Below are positions 7,286-11,158 of a stretch of 11,158 bases of DNA, piece by piece. The position numbers were made by a program, and so were the translations under genes. The notes below the pieces were generated by a model. It did no database searches and was not told the DNA's origin. It saw nothing but the letters and a program-made list of their open reading frames with translations. Position 1 is the first letter of the stretch, and every line of letters starts with the position of its first letter. This DNA is from Alphaproteobacteria bacterium (GTDB taxonomy: Bacteria; Pseudomonadota; Alphaproteobacteria; 16-39-46): the NCBI GenBank assembly GCA_947497675.1, contig CANMHY010000006.1, forward strand, positions 1 through 11,158, given 5' to 3'.

Positions 7286-7795
7286 TTAATCTGCATCCTG
7301 CCAATCAACTGGTGGTGACGAGAGGAAAAAATCCTTTGGGCCTAACTTAATCTCCACCGCCATCTCTTTTCCAAGACGAATACGGTGATCTCCGGGCGTT
7401 AGGTAATTTGCAAACACAACCGCCCCGCGTGGAATAGGTTGGGTCATTATAATGCTTCGGGGAGCAACAATCTGACCTGGAACAACCTCCCAACTCCACA
7501 CATCTATCTGACCCGGATTATCCCTTAAGATTTGCTCCTTGTTTTCAAAATAATCCAAAGCGGACCTCTTAAAAAGAGTCTCTACAAGCCCATCTTCGTA
7601 AACAACAAGGAGATCCATAGCAATAGCGGTGTCTAAATTTGCTTTTGGATCAATCGATATATAGGCCTTTTCAAGAAAAACTTGAGGGACAGGAGGAGGA
7701 GCCTCCGAACAAGCTCCTTGAATAAGGATTAAAAGAAGGCATAGAAACTTTCCAAGCCAGGCTCTCTGGTCTCTTAAATTTTTCCTTAATATCAT
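7286..7795 (-). CDS. Putative lipoprotein of unknown function
   Basis: I do not recognise this 169-residue protein. It begins with a basic N-region (MILRKNLRDQRAWLGK), a hydrophobic stretch (FLCLLLILIQ) and GAC at Cys29, which fits a lipoprotein signal peptide although the lipobox (QGAC) is not ideal. The mature part opens with SEAPPPVPQ, then a compact alpha/beta-looking region with ISIDPKANLDTAIAMDLLVVYEDGL, KRSALDYFENKEQILRDNPGQIDVWSWEVVPGQ and RGAVVFANYLTPGDHRIRLGK. Size, lipoprotein signal and the W.VVPGQ region remotely recall TssJ-like secretion lipoproteins, but no secretion gene is nearby and I do not rely on this. It lies 30 nt after the SPOR gene, with AGAGGA 10 nt before its ATG, and abuts the DolP-like gene (TAA immediately followed by ATG). 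An envelope role is likely from context. Confidence 0.75.
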   Translation of the reverse strand: MILRKNLRDQRAWLGKFLCLLLILIQGACSEAPPPVPQVFLEKAYISIDPKANLDTAIAMDLLVVYEDGLVETLFKRSALDYFENKEQILRDNPGQIDVWSWEVVPGQIVAPRSIIMTQPIPRGAVVFANYLTPGDHRIRLGKEMAVEIKLGPKDFFLSSPPVDWQDAD

Positions 7796-7825
7796 TTAAT
7801 TTTTGTCCTCTGCACTTTAACTCCT

Positions 7826-8881
7826 CTACGGATAAACAACAGCGGATTCAGAGCTATTGCGAACAACGGTCGACTCAAATTCTTTATCCGCGTTCTGGAG
7901 GTCTTTTACAGCACTCTCTCGGGTAGGATAATTGCCACATCTTACAGAAAAAGAAAAAATATGCAATGCACCCTTTAGACGCACAATGATCGGATGATAT
8001 CCTTTTTGGGCCAAACTATCTGCCCTCTTAAGAGCCTCTCCTCGTGTCGCAAAATTACCATATTCTAAGCTATAAGGCGCGAGGCTCTTTTCTGAATTTT
8101 GAGAAGACTTCGCCATAAAAGGCGACTCCTTTAAAGGAGGCCTTGAGGGTAACACCGAAGAAGAAGAGTCTGGCTTAGGTATCTTGTGAGAAGATCCTTC
8201 TGAAGACGGCCCTGGCTCTTCTGCTGGTGACTGTACTACCCTTGGAGACAAGGGTGAGACTGGGGACGACGGGGGGGGAGAATTTTCTAAGGTTGCAACA
8301 TGGGCCGAGACAAGAGGGGCTGGTGACGGAGACGCTTCAGACGGTGACGTTGATTTATCTTTATGATCGAGTTTTTTTTCCAGAGACTCAAGAGAGTGAC
8401 CCTTCCACGCTATTTTATGTTCAATTTTTGCTAAAAATGCCGGAGAAGATGTCATTAAGTAAAGTGCAAGGCCAAAACCACAAAAAAAGAACAAAATCCC
8501 TAAAATAAGAAGACTTCCAAGTACCGTCCAAAACGAAAATTTTGTCATGGTAAAAACATACCTTTCTTGTGTATTTTGAACATCATAGAGAGACGCTTTC
8601 CCAAATGTTTTTTTTTCTTGATCTGACAAATAGAAACGCGGCAGCTCTGACTTTTTTTCAAAGGCAAGCTTTTTAGATCCTTGCTTCTTTGGAAGAGCAC
8701 TCTCTTCTATTTTTACGCTTGCTTCTTTTTTTCCTTTTGTCGTTTTTTGTTGAGGCCTTAACAAAAAACTCGGAACCGGAGAAACTGTCTTTCTCCAGGA
8801 TGCAACAGATTTGGACAAACGATCCTCTTTCTTGCCATCACTATTCTCTGAAAAAAAAGAAGAGGATAATTTCTTAAACAT
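7826..8881 (-). CDS. SPOR-domain single-pass inner-membrane protein
   Basis: The 351-residue protein has a basic, Lys/Ser-rich cytoplasmic N-terminus (about 1-115), one membrane helix at about 117-143 (FWTVLGSLLILGILFFFCGF onward), and a long Pro/Ser-rich periplasmic linker (about 175-265). A C-terminal SPOR domain follows at about 268-345 (YSLEYGNFATRGEALKRADSL, IVRLKGALHIFSFSVRCGNYPTRESAVKDL). SPOR domains bind denuded septal peptidoglycan, as in FtsN, DedD and RlpA, so a division-site or cell-wall role is likely; the topology resembles FtsN/DedD but I see no FtsN-specific motif. The linker contains a run of eight C in coding sense (8278-8271), a possible slippage site. It is first in a four-gene operon. 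The ATG at 8881 has only weak purine-rich sequence (AAGAAAG) upstream. Confidence 0.88.
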   Translation of the reverse strand: MFKKLSSSFFSENSDGKKEDRLSKSVASWRKTVSPVPSFLLRPQQKTTKGKKEASVKIEESALPKKQGSKKLAFEKKSELPRFYLSDQEKKTFGKASLYDVQNTQERYVFTMTKFSFWTVLGSLLILGILFFFCGFGLALYLMTSSPAFLAKIEHKIAWKGHSLESLEKKLDHKDKSTSPSEASPSPAPLVSAHVATLENSPPPSSPVSPLSPRVVQSPAEEPGPSSEGSSHKIPKPDSSSSVLPSRPPLKESPFMAKSSQNSEKSLAPYSLEYGNFATRGEALKRADSLAQKGYHPIIVRLKGALHIFSFSVRCGNYPTRESAVKDLQNADKEFESTVVRNSSESAVVYP

Positions 8882-9164
8882 ATATGTTTTTATGACTTTC
8901 TTGACTGTGCAAAAAGAGAGCCTCCGTTTAAAAAGAGCTCAAACTTCCCTTTTATACTTAATCAAAAACACGAAAGAAGTAAAGGACTTCTCTTTTTCTT
9001 GAATTCAAAAAAAAAAATAAGAGGCTTTTTTTAAAAATTAAAAACAACACCTCTTGCAATTAAACCTTATTCAGCCTTAAAGTTCTTTTTTTATGAAAGA
9101 AAGAGGTCTTTAAAAGAAATAATTTCGAGACCTTTCAAATATAGCCCCTAAAAGGAGATTTTTC
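8882..9164. other. Divergent intergenic region (SPOR gene / peroxiredoxin)
   Basis: These 283 nt lie between divergently transcribed genes and must hold both promoters. No coding signal is seen. There is an A11 run at 9007-9017. A weak candidate promoter for the peroxiredoxin is TTGCAA 9054-9059, 18 nt, TAAAGT 9078-9083. A 6-bp inverted repeat, AGGTCT 9104-9109 and AGACCT 9128-9133, sits in the presumed leader. I find no convincing -35/-10 pair for the SPOR operon. Confidence 0.4.
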
Positions 9165-9752
9165 ATGTCTGTTCTTGTTGGTCAACCCGCCCCTTTATTT
9201 AAAGCTCAATCCGTCTCTTCTGGTAATTTTAAAGAAATAAGTCTTGAAGATTATCGTGGAAAATATGTCGTTTTATTTTTTTACCCTCTTGATTTTACCT
9301 TTGTGTGCCCTACAGAACTCCATGCTTTTCAAGATCATCTTGAGGCGTTTAAAGAACGAAATGCCGTTGTTTTAGGATGCAGTGTTGATAGTCACTTTTC
9401 CCACAAAGCGTGGCTTGAGACTCCGAAGGAAAAAGGGGGGATCGAGGGCGTTACGTATCCTATTATTTCTGATTTAGGCGCAAAAATTGCGGCGCAATAC
9501 GATGTCCTCCACAAAGATGGCATTGCGTATCGTGGGCTTTTCTTAATTGATAAAGAAGGCATTGTCCGTCACCAAGTCGTCAATGATCTTCCCCTCGGAC
9601 GCAACGTTTTAGAGGCTCTTAGAATGCTGGAAGCCCTTCAACACGTCGAACAACATGGCGAAGTTTGTCCTGCAAACTGGCAAAAAGATAAAGTAGCCTT
9701 AAAAGCAACTCCCGAAGGTGTCTCTGACTATTTTAAAAAGAGCAAATCTTAA
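9165..9752 (+). CDS. Typical 2-Cys peroxiredoxin (AhpC/Prx1 type)
   Basis: This thiol peroxidase reduces hydrogen peroxide and organic hydroperoxides in the cytosol. The peroxidatic site is FFYPLDFTFVCPTELHAF with Cys48, including the conserved Pro and Thr three and four residues before it. The resolving cysteine is Cys168 in HGEVCPANW, which places it in the typical dimeric 2-Cys class. The length of 195 is normal. The C-terminus retains a YF pair (DYFKK). The eukaryote-like GGLG motif is changed to GGIE (in KGGIEGVTYPIISD), so sensitivity to over-oxidation cannot be read with certainty. AAGGAG at 9152-9157, 7 nt before the ATG, is a strong ribosome binding site. It stands alone between the divergent SPOR operon and the host-attachment gene. 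No ahpF-like reductase is adjacent, so electrons presumably come from thioredoxin. Confidence 0.96.
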   Translation: MSVLVGQPAPLFKAQSVSSGNFKEISLEDYRGKYVVLFFYPLDFTFVCPTELHAFQDHLEAFKERNAVVLGCSVDSHFSHKAWLETPKEKGGIEGVTYPIISDLGAKIAAQYDVLHKDGIAYRGLFLIDKEGIVRHQVVNDLPLGRNVLEALRMLEALQHVEQHGEVCPANWQKDKVALKATPEGVSDYFKKSKS

Positions 9753-9766
9753 GCACATTGCTCTTC

Positions 9767-9789
9767 GCCGGGTCTCTTTGAGATCCGGC
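9767..9789 (+). terminator. GC-rich hairpin just after the peroxiredoxin gene
   Basis: GCCGGGTCTC, loop TTT, GAGATCCGGC form a 10-bp stem with one G-U pair, starting 15 nt after the stop codon. The following bases (AGAATTTCTCC) have no real U-tract, so it may act as a weak terminator or as an mRNA 3'-end stabiliser. Confidence 0.5.
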
Positions 9790-9848
9790 AGAATTTCTCC
9801 AAACTCTTGTCACGCGACGCTTGAATTTAAAGATATTAATAACAGCCA

Positions 9849-9876
9849 TTGAAAACCCTCCAAATTCAGGTATGAT
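9849..9876 (+). promoter_or_regulatory. Sigma70-like promoter for the host-attachment gene
   Basis: TTGAAA at 9849-9854 and TATGAT at 9871-9876, spaced 16 nt, match consensus at five of six positions each. Transcription would begin near 9883. A purine-rich AAAGGAGG at 9878-9885 sits at that point and has no usable ATG, GTG or TTG at the right distance. The real ribosome binding site is AGGAGG at 9908-9913, 5 nt before the ATG at 9919. Confidence 0.55.
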
Positions 9877-9918
9877 GAAAGGAGGAAACAATTAAACAAC
9901 TGGCATTAGGAGGATTTT

Positions 9919-10368
9919 ATGAACGCACGCTCTTTGGTAACTTGGGCTCTTGTTATGGACGGAGATCATATTTACATATCGGATATTTCCACAGAAAATG
10001 CTCTTCCCATTATGGTCCACGAAGACTTTCAAGACCCTCCTCTCACCCATGAGCATGGAACAGATAAGCCAGGACGTGGGGGATTTAACCTCGGATCTGA
10101 AACGCGGCATTCTTTTCAACCAAGACACGATTGGCATGACTTTCAAAAGGATTTGTTTGCAAAAAAAGCAGCCAAGTATTTGAATGACCCTAAGAGCATC
10201 TTTGACCGACTTGTTGTCGTTGCCCCTGCAAAGATTTTGGGCGTCTTACGGGAAGAATTTTCCAAGAAAACATCCTCTAAGATCATCAAGGAAATGTCAA
10301 AGGACCTTGTTCATCTTCCCATTCATAAACTCCAAGAGTACCTCTCATCTCATCAGGGCTGCTGTTAA
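9919..10368 (+). CDS. Host-attachment family protein
   Basis: This 149-residue protein fits the family annotated as protein required for attachment to host cells, common in alphaproteobacteria. It opens with a beta-strand pattern WALVMDGDHIYISDIS, has the basic/His-rich middle RHSFQPRHDWHDFQKDLFAKKAAKYL, then FDRLVVVAPAKILGVLREEF, and ends with the typical segment EMSKDLVHLPIHKLQEYL. No signal peptide or membrane helix is seen, so despite its name it is probably cytosolic. The family resembles the eRF1-like/archaeal-release-factor fold group, and its biochemical role is not settled. The C-terminus ends with Gly-Cys-Cys. It is monocistronic by position: its own promoter lies upstream and a palindrome-rich non-coding region downstream. 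Confidence 0.88.
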   Translation: MNARSLVTWALVMDGDHIYISDISTENALPIMVHEDFQDPPLTHEHGTDKPGRGGFNLGSETRHSFQPRHDWHDFQKDLFAKKAAKYLNDPKSIFDRLVVVAPAKILGVLREEFSKKTSSKIIKEMSKDLVHLPIHKLQEYLSSHQGCC

Positions 10369-10397
10369 CTCCCTTCTGTGACAAATTTTAAAAATTG

Positions 10398-10432
10398 CCT
10401 AATCTTATTTTATTCTGATAGGTGCCTTTTTT
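10398..10432 (+). terminator. Possible weak terminator of the host-attachment gene
   Basis: CCTA(A)TC at 10398-10404 can pair with GATAGG at 10417-10422 with one bulged base, and T6 follows at 10427-10432 after four bases. The stem is short and AT-rich, so the call is tentative. Confidence 0.3.
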
Positions 10433-10437
10433 AAGCT

Positions 10438-10462
10438 TAGAAATCCAATAGTGGGGTTTCTA
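10438..10462. repeat. 9-bp hairpin with one G-U pair
   Basis: TAGAAATCC at 10438-10446 and GGGTTTCTA at 10454-10462 flank a 7-nt loop. The function is unknown. Confidence 0.5.
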
Positions 10463-10493
10463 GCCTTAAAAGTGTATGAGATTAAAGCCAGAA

Positions 10494-10506
10494 CATGTGT
10501 CACATG
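10494..10506. repeat. Near-perfect palindrome CATGTG-T-CACATG
   Basis: The two 6-bp arms are perfect inverted copies around a single central T. The symmetry resembles a dimeric-regulator operator, but its distance of over 200 nt from the next start makes a role uncertain. Confidence 0.5.
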
Positions 10507-10509
10507 AAA

Positions 10510-10543
10510 GTTTCAAAAGGATCGCCGCCTTTGTCGATGAAAC
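10510..10543. repeat. Bulged stem-loop
   Basis: GTTTCA (10510-10515) pairs with TGAAAC (10538-10543), and AAAGG (10516-10520) pairs with CCTTT (10528-10532). A 5-nt bulge lies on the 3' side and the loop is 7 nt. Confidence 0.5.
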
Positions 10544-10560
10544 TGAACAATACCCTCAGG

Positions 10561-10600
10561 GCCGCCTCATAAATTGCCGGAAGTAAGGCTATGAGGCGGC
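10561..10600. repeat. Perfect 11-bp GC-rich inverted repeat
   Basis: GCCGCCTCATA at 10561-10571 and TATGAGGCGGC at 10590-10600 enclose 18 nt, within which GCC (10576-10578) and GGC (10587-10589) can extend the pairing. T6 at 10613-10618 is 12 nt beyond the stem, too far for a standard intrinsic terminator. The arm is much more GC-rich than its surroundings, as often seen in mobile palindromic repeats. Confidence 0.7.
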
Positions 10601-10654
10601 GTCAGAATCTGGTTTTTTACCGATTGAATTAATTAAATTATCCTCATTTTTTTC

Positions 10655-10683
10655 TTGTCTTTTAATAGCAGCTTATTTACTAT
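10655..10683 (+). promoter_or_regulatory. Candidate transposase promoter inside a palindrome
   Basis: TTGTCT at 10655-10660 and TACTAT at 10678-10683 are spaced exactly 17 nt. The -10 falls in the loop of the 11-bp inverted repeat at 10661-10707, and the ribosome binding site AAAGGAG (10705-10711) starts in its right arm. Confidence 0.4.
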
Positions 10684-10707
10684 AAATTAGTATAAACTGC
10701 TATTAAA
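10661..10707. repeat. Perfect 11-bp inverted repeat abutting the transposase start
   Basis: TTTAATAGCAG at 10661-10671 and CTGCTATTAAA at 10697-10707 are exact inverted copies around 25 nt, and part of the interior (TTTACTA versus TAGTATAAA) can pair as well. The right arm overlaps the first bases of the ribosome binding site. Confidence 0.7.
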
Positions 10708-10715
10708 GGAGATCT

Positions 10716-11158
10716 ATGATGAGTTACCCAGAGTGGACAAAAAAACTAAGACAACCCGGAACTTCTGTCATTTTTAATCAGGGCAAATATTATCTTTACG
10801 AATACTCAACCGCGTGGTGTCCTAAAAAAAAGCGAGCAAGAAAAGTAACCGGTGCTTATTTGGGCCGTTTGGATGAAAAACTCGGCCTCATCCCTAAGGG
10901 AACCGTGAAACGAGGACGTCAACCCAAGCCCAAAGATCCTCTGCCCTCTTGTTTTGAGGACATCGAGAGCATAACCGATCATCACAACGACAAAGGTAAA
11001 CTTTACTCAATCTCTGAGCTCTTCTTGTGCGCGCTTTTGGCTACTCTTTGTGGGGCAGATGGATGGCAGGATATTGAAAATTATGCAAAGTCTAATCTGT
11101 CTTTTCTTAGGTCTTTTCTCCCTTTTCTCCATGGAGCACCGAGCGACGACACTTTTAG
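10716..11158 (+). CDS. ISAs1-type transposase with N-terminal extension (3' partial)
   Basis: The frame is open from ATG 10716 (or ATG 10719) to the right edge, giving 147 visible residues. Residues 79-147 match the ISAs1/H-repeat transposase-associated N-terminal domain: CFEDIESITDHH, SISELFLCALLATLCGADGWQDIENYAKSNLSFLRSFLPFLHGAPSDDTF, where the family has ...LCAV.CGAEGWEDIE.FG...FL......NG.PSHDTF. In typical ISAs1 proteins this domain begins within the first residues. Here it follows a segment of about 75 residues (GTSVIFNQGKYYLYEYSTAW, KKKRARKVTGAYLGRLDE) that resembles the short N-terminal module of other DDE transposases such as IS1634-like ones. The catalytic DDE region lies beyond the window, so activity cannot be judged. 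AAAGGAG lies 4 nt before the first ATG and 7 nt before the second; the second is therefore slightly better placed. Confidence 0.85.
   Translation, partial: MMSYPEWTKKLRQPGTSVIFNQGKYYLYEYSTAWCPKKKRARKVTGAYLGRLDEKLGLIPKGTVKRGRQPKPKDPLPSCFEDIESITDHHNDKGKLYSISELFLCALLATLCGADGWQDIENYAKSNLSFLRSFLPFLHGAPSDDTF

Larger units (their letters stand above)
10369..10715. other. Palindrome-rich non-coding region before the transposase
   Basis: This is 347 nt without a supported gene. It holds at least five inverted repeats: 10438-10462, 10494-10506, 10510-10543, 10561-10600 and 10661-10707, plus a weak terminator-like stem at 10398. The left end of the insertion sequence must lie within it unless the transposase is not part of an intact element. 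CAGGGCCGCCTCATA at 10557-10571 is one possible start, but I cannot define the boundary. Confidence 0.5.

Noticed and set aside
7286..7795. Type VI secretion lipoprotein TssJ
   Set aside because: Only a vague resemblance in size, lipoprotein signal and one segment, with no secretion genes nearby.
10561..10618. 11-bp hairpin plus T6 as an intrinsic terminator
   Set aside because: The T-run begins 12 nt after the stem, too far for the standard mechanism; kept as an inverted repeat only.
1..11158. CRISPR arrays, tRNA or rRNA genes, riboswitches
   Set aside because: No regularly spaced repeats, cloverleaf-like sequences or known conserved RNA motifs were seen on either strand by eye.

Overview
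The window looks like AT-rich chromosome from an alphaproteobacterium, probably an intracellular or host-associated one of the Holosporales/Rickettsiales type. This is inferred from base composition, a DolP-like lipoprotein beside glutathione synthetase, a host-attachment family protein, and Rpn, RhuM and ISAs1 remnants. No rRNA or other decisive taxonomic marker is present.

Layout: (1) 1-4266, plus strand: a tightly coupled five-gene chaperone operon. It runs TPR-like protein (5' end cut by the window), mini J-domain protein, GrpE-like exchange factor, short Hsp70, and a small zinc-ribbon protein. Every junction overlaps by 1-4 nt or is 1 nt apart. The J protein has YPPE where classical J domains have HPD. 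(2) 4267-5446: an accessory patch with a decayed minus-strand RhuM-family fragment and an intact Rpn-type PD-(D/E)XK nuclease. (3) 5492-8881, minus strand: an envelope operon read as SPOR-domain membrane protein, unknown lipoprotein, dual-BON lipoprotein (DolP), glutathione synthetase (gshB). (4) 9165-9752, plus strand: a typical 2-Cys peroxiredoxin. (5) 9919-10368, plus strand: a host-attachment family protein behind a good sigma70-like promoter. (6) 10369-10715: a palindrome-rich non-coding stretch leading into (7) an ISAs1-type transposase with an unusual N-terminal extension, cut by the right window edge.

How the genes fit together: the first operon encodes a complete dedicated Hsp70 cycle (ATPase, J partner, exchange factor) plus two TPR/zinc proteins that could select clients. 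The minus-strand operon combines peptidoglycan-binding and outer-membrane lipoprotein functions with the last step of glutathione synthesis. The peroxiredoxin beside it is also a redox gene but is transcribed divergently.

The least ordinary parts are the chaperone operon with its non-HPD J protein, the RhuM pseudogene, the cluster of palindromes at 10438-10600, and the palindrome overlapping the transposase promoter and reaching its ribosome binding site.
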